Assembly: GCF_002093665.1 (NCBI RefSeq)
Contig: NZ_MRWE01000030.1
Coordinates: forward strand, 1-64,000
DNA from: Rouxiella badensis
Lineage (GTDB): Bacteria; Pseudomonadota; Gammaproteobacteria; Enterobacterales; Enterobacteriaceae
Direction of reading: 5' to 3'
DNA length: 64,000 bases
Shown here: one piece after another, positions 36,524-47,190 of the stretch
Layout of the letters: each line of letters starts with the position of its first letter
Numbering within the stretch: the first letter of the stretch is position 1
Program-made: the position numbers and the translations under genes
The notes under the pieces: model-generated
What the model saw: only the letters and a program-made list of their open reading frames with translations
Told to the model about the DNA's origin: nothing
Database searches by the model: none

Positions 36524-37150
36524 TCAGTTTAGCGTCCAGCTGTCCATTTTTAACTTAATGCGCTGCGTGCCCTGAGTCATCTCGAGGCGGTTCGGCAGCG
36601 GTGGTGTGACGGTAGTGTCGTAGCTCTGATAGCTGACGCTGCCGTTGAGGCCTTTCTGTTTATAGTTGACCTGGCGCAGACGGTACTGGCTGTCGAGGCT
36701 GAAGTCGCTGCTGTCGCCCGGCAGGCCCAGCATCCACTGGCGCATATTGGACAGCGGGATCGACATGCCGGTCAGCTTCTGAATCATGTCATCAGGATTG
36801 TTGCTGGTGTATTGTTTACCCTGATTATTAGTCAGCTGCGCGTTGCCGTCCTGCACTTTCAGTTCCATCTCGGTGCTGCCCAGCGGATTGGTCAGCAGCA
36901 GGCGATAGCTCTGTGGCGAGAATTGCTGCCAGAAGAAGTGCGCATACACTTTCTGACTGTCTGAGATATAGGCGAAGGATCCGCGGGTCTGGTAGTGATC
37001 CAGTTGCTTAACCTGCTGTTCGTGCTGACGCCACTGCGGCGAAGTCGGGCTGGTAGAAGGACCGGTGGTCGGCGAGAAGGTCGAACAGGCGGTCAGCACC
37101 AGGCTGGCGAGAGGAAGCAGGCGAAGCAGGTTGGCTTTATGCATTGGCAT
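36524..37150 (-). CDS. lolB: Outer membrane lipoprotein LolB
   Basis: A 208-aa lipoprotein receptor that takes lipoproteins from LolA and inserts them into the outer membrane. The signal peptide ends in the lipobox LTAC, with the lipidated Cys followed by Ser. The body matches the family ([33 protein letters not shown]). ATG 37150 gives [17 protein letters not shown], the natural start; the upstream in-frame extension is not signal-like. Divergent from hemA. Confidence 0.95.
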   Translation of the reverse strand: MPMHKANLLRLLPLASLVLTACSTFSPTTGPSTSPTSPQWRQHEQQVKQLDHYQTRGSFAYISDSQKVYAHFFWQQFSPQSYRLLLTNPLGSTEMELKVQDGNAQLTNNQGKQYTSNNPDDMIQKLTGMSIPLSNMRQWMLGLPGDSSDFSLDSQYRLRQVNYKQKGLNGSVSYQSYDTTVTPPLPNRLEMTQGTQRIKLKMDSWTLN

Positions 37151-37485
37151 AACGAGTCGGGTCCTTTCATTAAAACAATCTTCCGGGGAGTCTAGCACAC
37201 CTTGCAGGCGGAGGCTGCCCAGCGTTGAAGTTTGAAAAATCACGCGATGATGAGGGAATCACTTTGCCTTTGACAGCAGGTTAATGTAATCAGCTTTGTC
37301 TGGGAAAAGCGGCCAATTTTGGTGTAAATGATTATCAATCTCTACTGCCAGGTGCCGTTAATCACAGCTTTTTACAAAAACCGGACAGATAGTGCGGTGT
37401 GGCTTTTATTGATCTCAGTCATCTTGTAGAATGCGCCTCAGACGTAAACCCATACAAAGAAAAGTCTCTTTCGACTATCGCTCCC
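37151..37485. other. Divergent lolB-hemA promoter region
   Basis: A 335-base region with the two divergent promoters, AT-rich in its central part. The hemA start has no strong Shine-Dalgarno. No RNA gene or riboswitch is recognised. Confidence 0.5.
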
Positions 37486-38763
37486 ATGACCCTACTTGCA
37501 TTAGGTATTAATCACAAAACCGCCCCGGTATCTCTGCGTGAAAAGGTCACGTTCTCGCCAGACACTATCGAACAGGCGCTCTCCAGTCTGCTTCAGCAAC
37601 CGCTGGTGCAGGGCGGCGTCGTGCTGTCAACCTGTAACCGCACCGAGCTGTATCTCAGCGTCGAGCAGCAGGAAAAGCTGGCGGGAAAGGGCGATGTGCA
37701 TGAGCAGCTGGTTGCCTGGTTATGTGATTATCATCAGTTGAGCGCGGAAGAGGTCAAGAAAAGCCTTTACTGGCACCAGGATAACGACGCAGTCAGTCAC
37801 CTGATGCGCGTCGCCAGCGGTTTGGATTCGCTGGTGCTCGGCGAGCCGCAGATCCTCGGTCAAGTGAAGAAAGCCTTTGCCGAATCGCAGCACGGTCATG
37901 CGGTGTCGGGTGAGCTTGAGCGTTTATTCCAGAAGTCTTTCTCAGTGGCAAAACGCGTGCGCACCGAAACCGACATCGGGGCCAGCGCGGTTTCCGTTGC
38001 CTTCGCCGCCTGTACGCTGGCGCGTCAAATATTCGAATCTCTCGCTGAAGTCAACGTGCTGCTGGTCGGTGCGGGTGAGACCATCGAGCTTGTCGCACGT
38101 CATCTGCGCGAACACAACGTCCGTCATATGATGATTGCCAACCGTACCCGCGAACGTGCGCAGGTGCTTGCCGATGAAGTTGGCGCTGAGGTTGTTTCTC
38201 TGCAAGACATCGACGCCCGTCTGGCCGATGCCGATATTATCATCAGTTCTACCGCCAGTCCGCTGCCGATTATCGGTAAAGGCATGGTCGAGCGTGCGCT
38301 GAAAGCGCGTCGCAATCAGCCGATGCTGATGGTCGATATCGCGGTTCCCCGTGATATCGAGCCGGAAGTCGGCAAACTCGCCAACGCCTACCTTTATAGC
38401 GTTGATGACCTGCACAGCATTATTCAAAAAAATCTTGCCCAACGTAAGGCCGCCGCGATTCAGGCAGAGTCTATCGTCGAGCAGGAAAGCTCCAACTTTA
38501 TGGCCTGGTTGCGCTCTCAGGGCGCCGTTGAAGTTATCCGCGATTATCGCTCCCGCGCCGATACCGTCCGCGCCGATATGGAAGCCAAAGCCCTGGCGGC
38601 AATTGCGCAGGGTGCCGACGTCCAAAGCGTTATTCACGAACTGGCCCATAAACTCACCAACCGCCTTATTCATGCCCCAACCCGTTCACTGCAACAGGCC
38701 GCCAGCGATGGTGATGTTGAGCGTTTGCAAATTTTACGCGATAGTCTCGGTCTAGATCAGTAA
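37486..38763 (+). CDS. hemA: Glutamyl-tRNA reductase
   Basis: A 425-aa NADPH-dependent enzyme that reduces Glu-tRNA to glutamate-1-semialdehyde, the committed step of ALA and haem synthesis in enterobacteria (C5 route). Seen: [21 protein letters not shown] at the start, the catalytic Cys in [26 protein letters not shown] and the NADPH fold [19 protein letters not shown] 37486 is the conserved start, not the in-frame codon at 37399. Its presence means that the ALA synthase-type gene at 123-1328 is not needed for haem. It leads the hemA-prfA-prmC-sirB2-sirB1-kdsA group. Confidence 0.97.
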   Translation: MTLLALGINHKTAPVSLREKVTFSPDTIEQALSSLLQQPLVQGGVVLSTCNRTELYLSVEQQEKLAGKGDVHEQLVAWLCDYHQLSAEEVKKSLYWHQDNDAVSHLMRVASGLDSLVLGEPQILGQVKKAFAESQHGHAVSGELERLFQKSFSVAKRVRTETDIGASAVSVAFAACTLARQIFESLAEVNVLLVGAGETIELVARHLREHNVRHMMIANRTRERAQVLADEVGAEVVSLQDIDARLADADIIISSTASPLPIIGKGMVERALKARRNQPMLMVDIAVPRDIEPEVGKLANAYLYSVDDLHSIIQKNLAQRKAAAIQAESIVEQESSNFMAWLRSQGAVEVIRDYRSRADTVRADMEAKALAAIAQGADVQSVIHELAHKLTNRLIHAPTRSLQQAASDGDVERLQILRDSLGLDQ

Positions 38764-38859
38764 AATACCCGAAAGGTCGAGTACCTGAAGGCGGCCACCA
38801 CACCTGCGTCTGGATGGACGCGGGTATAGTTCTTATTATCACAGGGTAAAACACTACGC

Positions 38860-39942
38860 ATGAAGCCTTCTATCGTTGCCAAACTGGAAGTGTTACAAGA
38901 GCGCCATGAAGAAGTTCAGGCGATGCTCGGCGACGCGACTGTCATTGCCGATCAGGAAAAATTCCGCAATCTTTCTCGCGAATATGCTCAGTTGAGCGAT
39001 GTTTCCGCCTGCTTCCTGACCTGGCGTCAGGCGCAGGAAGACCTGGTCGCCGCGCAGGAGATGCTCGACGATCCCGAGATGCGCGAGATGGCGCAGGACG
39101 AAATCAAGCAGTGTGAGGCCAAGCTCGAAGAGCTCGAGAAAGAACTCCAGCTGCTGCTGCTGCCAAAAGATCCCGACGACGAGCGCAGCGCCTTCCTTGA
39201 AATCCGCGCCGGAACCGGCGGTGACGAGGCGGCGATTTTTGCCGGTGACCTGTTCCGTATGTACAGCCGTTATGCCGAGACGCGTCGCTGGCGCGTCGAA
39301 GTCATGAGCGCCAACGACGGCGAGCACGGCGGATATAAAGAAGTGATCGCCAAGGTGACCGGTGACGGCGTTTACGGTCAGTTCAAATTCGAGTCCGGCG
39401 GCCACCGCGTTCAACGCGTCCCCGAGACCGAATCGCAGGGTCGTATCCACACTTCTGCCTGTACTGTTGCCGTGCTGCCTGAGGTTCCTGAGGCCGAAAT
39501 GCCTGAAATCAACGCCGGTGACCTGCGTATTGATACCTTCCGCTCCTCGGGTGCGGGCGGCCAGCACGTTAACACCACCGACTCGGCTATCCGTATTACC
39601 CACTTGCCGACCGGCATCGTGGTTGAGTGTCAGGACGAACGTTCGCAGCACAAAAACAAGGCTAAGGCACTCTCTGTGCTGGGCGCGCGTATTCGTGCCG
39701 CTGAGGTGTCAAAGCGTCAGTTAGAAGAGGCCTCAACGCGCCGCAATCTGCTGGGCAGCGGCGACCGTTCTGACCGCAACCGCACCTACAATTTCCCGCA
39801 GGGAAGGGTGACCGACCACCGCATCAACTTGACAATCTACCGTCTGGACGAAGTGATGGAAGGCAAGTTGGATATGCTTATCCAACCTATCGTGCAGGAA
39901 TATCAGGCCGACCAGCTCGCCGCGCTGTCCGAGCAGGAATAA
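38860..39942 (+). CDS. prfA: Peptide chain release factor 1
   Basis: A 360-aa class I release factor recognising UAA and UAG. Seen: the GGQ motif in [14 protein letters not shown] that triggers peptide release, the PxT-type codon-recognition loop region ([22 protein letters not shown]) and the long coiled-coil N-domain. Same length as E. coli RF1. It follows hemA by 96 bases and overlaps prmC, the enzyme that methylates its GGQ glutamine, by one base (TAATG). Confidence 0.98.
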   Translation: MKPSIVAKLEVLQERHEEVQAMLGDATVIADQEKFRNLSREYAQLSDVSACFLTWRQAQEDLVAAQEMLDDPEMREMAQDEIKQCEAKLEELEKELQLLLLPKDPDDERSAFLEIRAGTGGDEAAIFAGDLFRMYSRYAETRRWRVEVMSANDGEHGGYKEVIAKVTGDGVYGQFKFESGGHRVQRVPETESQGRIHTSACTVAVLPEVPEAEMPEINAGDLRIDTFRSSGAGGQHVNTTDSAIRITHLPTGIVVECQDERSQHKNKAKALSVLGARIRAAEVSKRQLEEASTRRNLLGSGDRSDRNRTYNFPQGRVTDHRINLTIYRLDEVMEGKLDMLIQPIVQEYQADQLAALSEQE

Positions 39943-40796
39943 TGGACTTTAGCCGCTGGTTGACCCAAGCCGTTGGGCGTCTGGCGGCCAGTGATAGCCC
40001 GAAGCGGGATGCTGAAATCCTGCTCGGGCACGTCACCGGTCGTACCCGCACCTATATCATGGCCTTTGGCGAAACAGAGCTTAGCGACGATCAACGGCTA
40101 CAGCTCGAGTCTTTGCTGAGCCGACGCGAGAAGGGCGAACCCATCGCCTATCTGGTCGGCGAGCGTGAGTTCTGGTCTTTGCCGCTGTCCGTTTCTCCCG
40201 CCACGCTTATCCCGCGCCCCGACACCGAGTGTCTGGTTGAGCAGGCGTTGCTGCGCCTTGAGCCTTCCCCTGCGCGAGTGCTGGATTTAGGCACCGGCAC
40301 CGGCGCTATTGCGCTTGCTATCGCCAGCGAAAGGCCCGACTGCCAGATAACGGGCGTTGACTTACAGCCCGACGCCGTGGCGCTGGCGCAGTACAACGGC
40401 AGCAAACTCGCTATCCCCAATGCCCAATTTTTGCAGGGCAGCTGGTTTGTACCGGTCGGGGGGCAATCCTTCGAGATTATCGTCAGTAATCCTCCCTATA
40501 TTGACGCCACCGACCCGCACCTTGCGCAGGGTGACGTACGCTTTGAACCCGCTACTGCCTTGATTGCAGACAATAAAGGTCTCGCCGACATTGACTATAT
40601 TGTCTCTCAGGCACCGGCATTTCTGGTGCCCGGCGGCTGGCTGTTGCTCGAGCACGGTTGGGAACAGGGAGAGTCTGTCAGAACTATCCTACAGGCAGCC
40701 GGTTTTAACGCAATTGAGACGGTCAAAGACTATGGGGATAACGATCGCATCACTCTTGGACAATGGCCCGCTTTGTCTCAGGCCGAGTTGCCCTGA
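39942..40796 (+). CDS. prmC: Peptide chain release factor N5-glutamine methyltransferase
   Basis: A 284-aa SAM-dependent methyltransferase that modifies the GGQ glutamine of RF1 and RF2. Seen: SAM-binding VLDLGTGTGAIALAIA and the NPPY motif in IIVSNPPYIDA, plus an N-terminal helical substrate domain. Its start overlaps the prfA stop, so the two are translationally coupled. Confidence 0.97.
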   Translation: MDFSRWLTQAVGRLAASDSPKRDAEILLGHVTGRTRTYIMAFGETELSDDQRLQLESLLSRREKGEPIAYLVGEREFWSLPLSVSPATLIPRPDTECLVEQALLRLEPSPARVLDLGTGTGAIALAIASERPDCQITGVDLQPDAVALAQYNGSKLAIPNAQFLQGSWFVPVGGQSFEIIVSNPPYIDATDPHLAQGDVRFEPATALIADNKGLADIDYIVSQAPAFLVPGGWLLLEHGWEQGESVRTILQAAGFNAIETVKDYGDNDRITLGQWPALSQAELP

Positions 40797-40915
40797 TTTT
40801 GAAAACCCCCTCGGCCTGTTTTGGATGAAAATTTCGTCCTAAAGTGTCGCAGGTATGAGGGACATCCCGCAATAATTGAGCCTTTTCGGCTAACCTAATA
40901 AAAAAGGAAGCAGTA

Positions 40916-41317
40916 ATGTCATCATATATTTGGGTAAAAGATTTCCATATCGTGTTTATTACGTTAAGTATCGCGCTCTTTGTGCTGCGCTTTTTCTGGA
41001 AATGGGCGAATGCCGACATCATGCAGAAGCGCTGGGTCAAGATTGCGCCGCATATCATTGATACCTTTATGTTGTTAAGCGGCATCTGGCTGGTCTTCAT
41101 TACCCACTTTTATCCTTTCTCCCCACAAGGTTCATGGCTGACCGAAAAGCTATTTGGCGTTATCATCTATATCGCTCTTGGATTTGTGGCTCTAGGGTCA
41201 GGCAAGGACGGCTTGCGCAGCCAAAAGACGCGCTGGGTGGCTTTTATTCTGGCCTTGGGTTGTTTGTATTTGATTGTTAAGCTAGCCATAACAAAAATAC
41301 CGCTGCTAATGGGATAA
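40916..41317 (+). CDS. sirB2: SirB2 family inner membrane protein
   Basis: A 133-aa protein with four membrane helices (for example FHIVFITLSIALFVLRFFW and VAFILALGCLYLIVKLA). SirB proteins were named for effects on Salmonella sirC-linked expression; the molecular role is unknown. It lies between prmC (119-base gap) and sirB1 (2-base gap), the standard order. The RBS AGGAAG precedes the ATG. Confidence 0.92.
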   Translation: MSSYIWVKDFHIVFITLSIALFVLRFFWKWANADIMQKRWVKIAPHIIDTFMLLSGIWLVFITHFYPFSPQGSWLTEKLFGVIIYIALGFVALGSGKDGLRSQKTRWVAFILALGCLYLIVKLAITKIPLLMG

Positions 41318-41319
41318 CT

Positions 41320-42129
41320 ATGAGCACCATTGCTGATTTTGAATTTAACACTGCGCCGTTAAGTGCAGGTGTCATCCTGGTGACGCAGGCAATCCGCTTT
41401 GATTTTAAGGCCGACGATGTCAATCGCCAGTTACAGGCGCTGATCGACGAAGCCCGCAGTAAGGTACCTGAAAACCTGAGTCAGGATCAGCAGCTGGAAG
41501 TACTGATTGAACTGTTTTATCGCACCTGGGGTTTTGGCGGAGCAGGCGGCGTATACCGCCTGTCCGATGCAATCTGGATAGACAAAGTGCTGGCCTCGCG
41601 TCAGGGTACGCCGGTGTCGTTGGGGGTCATTTTCCTGCACATCGCCCATGCGCTTGAGCTGCCGCTGATGCCGGTCATTTTTCCGACCCAGCTTATCCTA
41701 CGAGCCGACTGGCTTGACGAAGAGATGTGGCTGGTCAATCCGCTCAACGGTGAAACGCTTAGCGAGCACGTTTTAGAAGTGTGGCTGAAAGGCAATCTTG
41801 GCGTTAGCGCCGAGATAGAGGACGAAGACCTCGAAGAGGCCGACCACACCATGATTATCCGCAAGATGCTCGACACGCTCAAAGCCGCACTGATGGAAGA
41901 GAAACAGATGGAGCTGGCGCTTAGCACCAGCGAAGCAGTGCTCGAGTTCGATCCCGACGATCCCTATGAAATTCGCGATCGCGGGCTTATCTATGCGCAG
42001 CTCGACTGCAATCACGTGGCCATCTCGGATTTGAATTATTTCGTCGAGCAGTGCCCGGAAGATCCGATTTCCGAAGTGATTAAAGTTCAGATTCACTCTA
42101 TTGAACAAAAGCAGATAACGTTACATTAA
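41320..42129 (+). CDS. sirB1: SirB1 family (transglutaminase-like/TPR) protein
   Basis: A 269-aa protein with an N-terminal transglutaminase-like SirB1 domain (YRTWGFGGAGGVYRLSDAIWIDKVLASRQG; here over residues about 67-96) and C-terminal TPR-like helices. The key Cys of active transglutaminases is not apparent. Function unknown. It is tightly coupled to sirB2 and precedes kdsA. Confidence 0.92.
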   Translation: MSTIADFEFNTAPLSAGVILVTQAIRFDFKADDVNRQLQALIDEARSKVPENLSQDQQLEVLIELFYRTWGFGGAGGVYRLSDAIWIDKVLASRQGTPVSLGVIFLHIAHALELPLMPVIFPTQLILRADWLDEEMWLVNPLNGETLSEHVLEVWLKGNLGVSAEIEDEDLEEADHTMIIRKMLDTLKAALMEEKQMELALSTSEAVLEFDPDDPYEIRDRGLIYAQLDCNHVAISDLNYFVEQCPEDPISEVIKVQIHSIEQKQITLH

Positions 42130-42188
42130 TGAGCTCGGCGTGAACCGGGCGATAACGCTTACATTTGTACCATTAATTTATTGATTAA

Positions 42189-43052
<864 letters not shown>

Positions 43053-43090
43053 GCATTGCTGACGCCTTAATATGGATGTCAGTTAACGAG

Positions 43091-43114
43091 AGGCGACCTT
43101 GGGGTCGCCTTTTT
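43091..43114 (+). terminator. Terminator of kdsA
   Basis: An 8-bp perfect stem AGGCGACC / GGTCGCCT with loop TTGG, followed by a run of four more T. It begins 38 bases after the kdsA stop. Confidence 0.88.
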
Positions 43115-43141
43115 AATGTTATCGATACTCGTGAGATATAA

Positions 43142-43711
43142 ATGGAAACAAGCTTTCTTATCGTTCCGGGTTATACCAATTCAGGTCCTGAACATTGGCA
43201 GTCCTATATAGAAAGAAAATACTCAAATGTTAGCCGTGTTGTTCAAGATGACTGGAATACCCCAGATAAAGAGACGTGGGTTGCCTGTCTGGACGCTTTT
43301 ATAAAACAAACACCCGGCAATATTGTGCTGGTAGGCCACAGCTGTGGGGCTGTCGCGGTTGCGCAGTGGGCAAGCTTGTATTCGGAACAGAGAGTCAAGG
43401 CCGCCGTTTTGGTGGCGCCTGCCGACGTTGACTCAGCCACTGCACTTGAAGAAATCCGTCAACAGAGGCCATTACCGGCACAGAGAATCGCTTTTCCGAC
43501 ACTGCTCATTTGCAGTGATAACGATGAGCATCTTTCTCTGGACAAAGCCCACACCTTGGCCGCCGCATGGGGAAGCGAAATAACCGTCATCTCAAAAGCA
43601 GGGCATATGAATACCGCAGCGGGTTATGGAGAGTGGATTGCAGGTGAGGAAATGATCGAGAATTTCACGGGTGAAAAACTGATCGAGAGTCGTGCAACGT
43701 TGTGCAACTGA
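43142..43711 (+). CDS. Small alpha/beta hydrolase (RBBP9/YdeN family)
   Basis: A 189-aa serine-hydrolase-fold protein. Catalytic set visible: Ser in the nucleophile elbow VGHSCGAVAV, Asp in ICSDNDEH and His in SKAGHMNTAAG. The start FLIVPGYTNSGPEHWQ is typical of the RBBP9/YdeN family, whose substrates are unknown. It lies between kdsA and the tRNA-Ser genes and shares the bidirectional terminator at 43765-43800 with the tRNA. It is not part of the standard hemA-kdsA block of E. coli. Confidence 0.87.
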   Translation: METSFLIVPGYTNSGPEHWQSYIERKYSNVSRVVQDDWNTPDKETWVACLDAFIKQTPGNIVLVGHSCGAVAVAQWASLYSEQRVKAAVLVAPADVDSATALEEIRQQRPLPAQRIAFPTLLICSDNDEHLSLDKAHTLAAAWGSEITVISKAGHMNTAAGYGEWIAGEEMIENFTGEKLIESRATLCN

Positions 43712-43764
43712 ACTCCCTAAACTTTCCCACTGTGTTTTGCTAATTTTACCGTCATGAAACGCAG

Positions 43765-43800
43765 AAAAAAAGGCCCTGATTTTCATCAGGGCCTTTTTTT
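43765..43800. terminator. Bidirectional terminator between the hydrolase gene and tRNA-Ser
   Basis: A 16-bp perfect stem (43765-43780 with 43785-43800), TTTC loop, A7 on one side and T7 on the other. It ends the alpha/beta hydrolase transcript on the plus strand and the tRNA-Ser on the minus strand. Confidence 0.92.
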
Positions 43801-43805
43801 AAATT

Positions 43806-43895
43806 TGGCGGTGAGAGAGGGGTTCGAACCCTCGATACGCTTTCGCGTATACACACTTTCCAGGCGTGCTCCTTCAGCCACTCAGACACCTCACC
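43806..43895 (-). tRNA. tRNA-Ser(GGA), downstream copy
   Basis: A 90-base tRNA gene including the encoded CCA. On the minus strand it begins GGTGAGGTGTCTGAGTGG, has the anticodon loop CTGGAAA (anticodon GGA), a long class II variable arm with the stem TACGCG / CGCGTA-like pairing, and the T-arm GGTTCGAACC. The acceptor stem pairs except one G-U. Serine identity is shown by the long variable arm and the anticodon, which reads UCC and UCU. It matches E. coli serW/serX in type. Confidence 0.95.
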
Positions 43896-44050
43896 GTGGC
43901 GTTGCTCTGCTGTAGCAGCTCAACGGGGCGCTACTATAGGGAGACAACCATTTTGGGTCAAGGATTATTTCCGAAATGTTGACTGTGTGCTTAGGAGTTC
44001 AGCAATCTGCTGATAAATTACTCGCTTAGGGTGCTGCGGCGAGCAGAAAC

Positions 44051-44084
44051 GAAAAAGGGTCCAGATTTTCATCTGGACCCTTTC
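44051..44084 (-). terminator. Terminator of the upstream tRNA-Ser copy
   Basis: A 13-bp perfect stem (44054-44066 with 44071-44083) with a TTTC loop. On the minus strand the hairpin is followed by a T-run (CTTTTTCG), ending transcription of the tRNA at 44093-44182. Loop and design mirror the terminator of the other copy. Confidence 0.82.
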
Positions 44085-44092
44085 GCATAATA

Positions 44093-44182
44093 TGGCGGTG
44101 AGAGAGGGGTTCGAACCCTCGATACGCTTTCGCGTATACACACTTTCCAGGCGTGCTCCTTCAGCCACTCAGACACCTCACC
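44093..44182 (-). tRNA. tRNA-Ser(GGA), upstream copy
   Basis: A second tRNA-Ser(GGA), identical to the copy at 43806-43895 across all 90 bases that I compared, including CCA and the long variable arm. Each copy has its own terminator, so this looks like a tandem duplication of a tRNA gene with its downstream hairpin. Confidence 0.95.
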
Positions 44183-44577
44183 GTAGTTGGACAAACACAC
44201 TGTGCTTGCTCAACGGACGCTAATGTAGGGAATTCTGCCCCCAGCGTCAACACTCTTTTAGTTTTTCCGGTTCGTTTAGCGATTTTTAAAGCAATTTGCT
44301 GATTTACAGAACAAAAAGGCTCATATAACGACAGCCTCGGGGTGATTTACCCCTGTTTCAGCCGCGGCTTGTTCTTCTATTTTTGCCCGTTTTGGCGGGA
44401 AAAGCATCGTGTGGTTAAAAGAAACAATTTATTCAAAGAAATGCTAGGAATTTTGCTAACGACATCGGTATAACATCGTGGCACTCAAAAACCAGAGCAT
44501 AAAAAACCGCCGCGTTTTTGAGCAGCCATCATCCATGCATTTTTCGATTGTTCAACAAGGCAGTACAGGGGTTTGAC
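44183..44577. other. 395-base gap holding the tRNA promoter and the leader of the transporter gene
   Basis: It should contain the minus-strand promoter for the tRNA-Ser pair and the plus-strand promoter for the transporter. I see no ORF with a good start. An AGGGG-type RBS precedes the probable TTG start of the transporter. Confidence 0.4.
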
Positions 44578-46047
44578 TTGAGTTATTTAGAAAACACATC
44601 ACACCATCGTTCGGTGGTACCTGAGGGGTCCGGCGCACTGTTCTTTATCCAGACTTTCTCGACGTTGGGCTTTGCGGTTCTTTATTCCACGCTGGTGCTC
44701 TATGCCACTAAACGTCTGGGATTCAGCGAAAGCCAAGCCAACACCATCATGGGCGTCTTCGGTGCCTTTAACTATGGCCTGCATATGTTTGGCGGCTATC
44801 TTGGCGGACGCTACCTCAGCAACCGTAACCTGTTTGTGCTTGGTATGGTGCTGCAAGTCATTGGCTGTGCGCTGATTGCCCTGGCAGGCGTTACCGGGCT
44901 TTACTGGGGACTGGCGATGTTCCTGACCGGCAGCGGACTGAACGTGACCTGCCTGAACATGATGCTGACTCAGCGTTTCAAGCCGGAAGATGACCGCCGT
45001 GAAGCCGCGTTCTTATGGAACTATGCAGGTATGAACCTCGGGTTCTTTATTGGTTTTGCCGTCGCGGGCTATTATCAGCTGACGGAAAACTATCGTGCGC
45101 TGTTCCTGTTTGCCACGCTGGGCAATGCGGTCGCTATCGTGCTGACCCTGTCGCGTTGGAATATCCTCAAGGATATCAATACGCCGCTTAACCAGGTCAA
45201 TTCACGTCAGCTTATGCAGCGCATGCTGGTGGGCATCGCGATTCTGGTGGTGCTGGTACCTGTCATTCGCGTTTTGCTGACTCATGCCGCCTTTAGCAGC
45301 TATTTTGTGGTTGTGCTTGGCGCAATTATTTTCATCATCATGGGCAGGGTGACCGCTCGCCATCGTCAGCAGGATGAAAAAAGCCGCATGAAGGCTTACC
45401 TGCTGCTGGCGGCGGGTTCGCTGGTGTTCTGGACGCTCTACCAGCTCGCGCCGATGGGCCTGATGTTGTTCTCCGAGAACAACATCAACCTCAACGTTTA
45501 CGGCTTCCGCGTCGCGCCACAGTGGATCCAGGACATCAACACCGTGGTCATCGTCGTCGGCGGGCCGCTGATGGCACTGCTGTTCAAGCATTTGCGTCAG
45601 CGTGGCTGGCGTATCGATATCCCGATGCAGTTCTCCGGCGCGCTGTTCTGCATCGGACTGGGCATGCTGGTGCTGCCGCTGGGGATTCATTTTGCCGGCA
45701 GTGACGGCCTGATGGCGTTCAAATGGATCGTTATTAGCTACGTTTTCCAGAGCATTGGCGAACTGATGATTTCACCTATCGGCTATGCGATGATTGGCAA
45801 ACTGGCCCCGGCTCGTTATCAGGGCGTGATGATGGGTTGCTGGATGATGGTGACCGGCGTCGCTTCCGTGCTGGCGAGCTATATCTCTGGCCTGATGCCC
45901 ACCAATACCGGCAGCACGCCGCTGCTGACCAATCCGGGCTACAGTGAAGTGTTCAACGTGCTGGGCTGGGGCTCGGTCGCGACCGGCGTCGTGCTGATGC
46001 TGCTTGTCCCGCTGCTGCGCCGCTTGATCCAGCGCGTACCTGCGTAA
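44578..46047 (+). CDS. Divergent POT/PTR-like MFS transporter
   Basis: A 489-aa protein with about 12-14 hydrophobic segments, closest in feel to proton-dependent oligopeptide transporters (for example GELMISPIGYAMIGKLAPARYQGVMMG, split over about 405-431, matches the POT C-half signature). The POT helix 1 motif ExxERFxYYG is not found; the equivalent segment reads FIQTFSTLGFAVLYSTL, without the Glu and Arg residues used for proton coupling. It may be a distinct branch. TTG 44578 is preferred since CAGGGG sits at the right distance; an in-frame TTG at 44518 lacks an RBS. Ends at a strong terminator. Confidence 0.75.
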   Translation: MSYLENTSHHRSVVPEGSGALFFIQTFSTLGFAVLYSTLVLYATKRLGFSESQANTIMGVFGAFNYGLHMFGGYLGGRYLSNRNLFVLGMVLQVIGCALIALAGVTGLYWGLAMFLTGSGLNVTCLNMMLTQRFKPEDDRREAAFLWNYAGMNLGFFIGFAVAGYYQLTENYRALFLFATLGNAVAIVLTLSRWNILKDINTPLNQVNSRQLMQRMLVGIAILVVLVPVIRVLLTHAAFSSYFVVVLGAIIFIIMGRVTARHRQQDEKSRMKAYLLLAAGSLVFWTLYQLAPMGLMLFSENNINLNVYGFRVAPQWIQDINTVVIVVGGPLMALLFKHLRQRGWRIDIPMQFSGALFCIGLGMLVLPLGIHFAGSDGLMAFKWIVISYVFQSIGELMISPIGYAMIGKLAPARYQGVMMGCWMMVTGVASVLASYISGLMPTNTGSTPLLTNPGYSEVFNVLGWGSVATGVVLMLLVPLLRRLIQRVPA

Positions 46048-46060
46048 ATTCTGCTTCCGA

Positions 46061-46087
46061 AAGCCCTGACAATCAGGGCTTTTTTTT
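46061..46087 (+). terminator. Terminator of the POT-like transporter gene
   Basis: A 9-bp perfect stem AAGCCCTGA / TCAGGGCTT with a 3-base loop and a run of eight T. It begins 13 bases after the stop. Confidence 0.9.
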
Positions 46088-46161
46088 AAACAATTTTTGC
46101 AAGCAAAGGTTGCATCACGGTGATTTTAGAGGAAATCTAACAGGGCAAAGGAGGCTACAAC

Positions 46162-47103
46162 ATGAACATCATCTTCTATCACCCTAAAACAGATTCAGAG
46201 CCATGGATTGAGGGCATTCGCCACCGACTTCCCGAAGCTAACGTCCGCGTCTGGCACCGTGGCGATACCGCACCCGCCGACTACGCGCTAGTCTGGCATC
46301 CCCCGCAGGAAATGTTGGCTCCACGCAGCGACCTCAAAGGCATTTTCGTGCTGGGCGCAGGCGTCGACGCCATTCTTAATCAGGAGCATCGCCACCCGGG
46401 TACCTTGCCTGCGGGTGTGCCGTTGATCCGTCTCGAAGACACCGGCATGGCGCTGCAAATGCAGGAGTACGCGCTGGCGAGCGTGCTGCGCTACTTCCGT
46501 CGTCTGGACGAGTATCAGCTGTTTCAGCAGCAGAAACAGTGGCAACCGCTGCCTGCGCATCAGCACAGCCATTTCACGATAGGTATTCTTGGTGCCGGTA
46601 TTCTCGGTACCGCAGTCGCGCAAAAGCTTATCGATCTTAAATTCAAGGTACGCAGCTGGAGCCGTAGCCCAAAAGTGCTCGACGGCGTGGAGAGTTTCTA
46701 CGGCGATGACCAGCTCGATGATTTCGCCAGCGGCTGCAAGCTGCTGATTAATCTGCTGCCAAATACACCGCAAACGGTCGGGATCCTTAATAAAAAGCTG
46801 TTCTCCAACCTGAGCAAGGGCAGCTATCTGATCAATCTGGGACGCGGCATGCACCTGGTGGACGGCGACCTGTTAAAGGCGCTCGACGACGGGCAAATCG
46901 CGGCTGCCACGCTCGACGTATTTATTGAAGAACCTCTTCAGCGCATGCACCCATTTTGGTCACATCCGCGTGTTAGCATCACGCCTCATATCGGTGCCGA
47001 TACCCTGCCGGACGAGGCGATGGACAACATTGTCGCCAACATTCAGGCTATCGAGGCAGGGCGCAAACCGGTTGGGCAGGTTGACCTCACGCGCGGATAT
47101 TAA
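46162..47103 (+). CDS. ghrA: Glyoxylate/hydroxypyruvate reductase A
   Basis: A 313-aa NADPH-dependent reductase of glyoxylate and hydroxypyruvate. Seen: MNIIFYHPKTD at the start, YALVWHPPQEML, the nucleotide fold IGILGAGILGTAVAQ and the triad in NLGRGMHLV, DVFIEEPL and ITPHIGADT. It matches E. coli GhrA in length and position just upstream of ycdX. RBS AAAGGAGG precedes the start. Confidence 0.95.
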   Translation: MNIIFYHPKTDSEPWIEGIRHRLPEANVRVWHRGDTAPADYALVWHPPQEMLAPRSDLKGIFVLGAGVDAILNQEHRHPGTLPAGVPLIRLEDTGMALQMQEYALASVLRYFRRLDEYQLFQQQKQWQPLPAHQHSHFTIGILGAGILGTAVAQKLIDLKFKVRSWSRSPKVLDGVESFYGDDQLDDFASGCKLLINLLPNTPQTVGILNKKLFSNLSKGSYLINLGRGMHLVDGDLLKALDDGQIAAATLDVFIEEPLQRMHPFWSHPRVSITPHIGADTLPDEAMDNIVANIQAIEAGRKPVGQVDLTRGY

Positions 47104-47190
47104 CCCCACGCCGAGTCAGCCACACAGATCTGCTAAGCTTTTATTGCCGCCCGGCCCCTTACCGAGGCGGCCAAAAATTCAGGAGAAGTC

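Noticed and set aside
38893-39651. Long minus-strand frame (252 codons) inside prfA.
   Set aside because: It lies wholly antisense to a highly conserved gene and reflects codon bias on the other strand.
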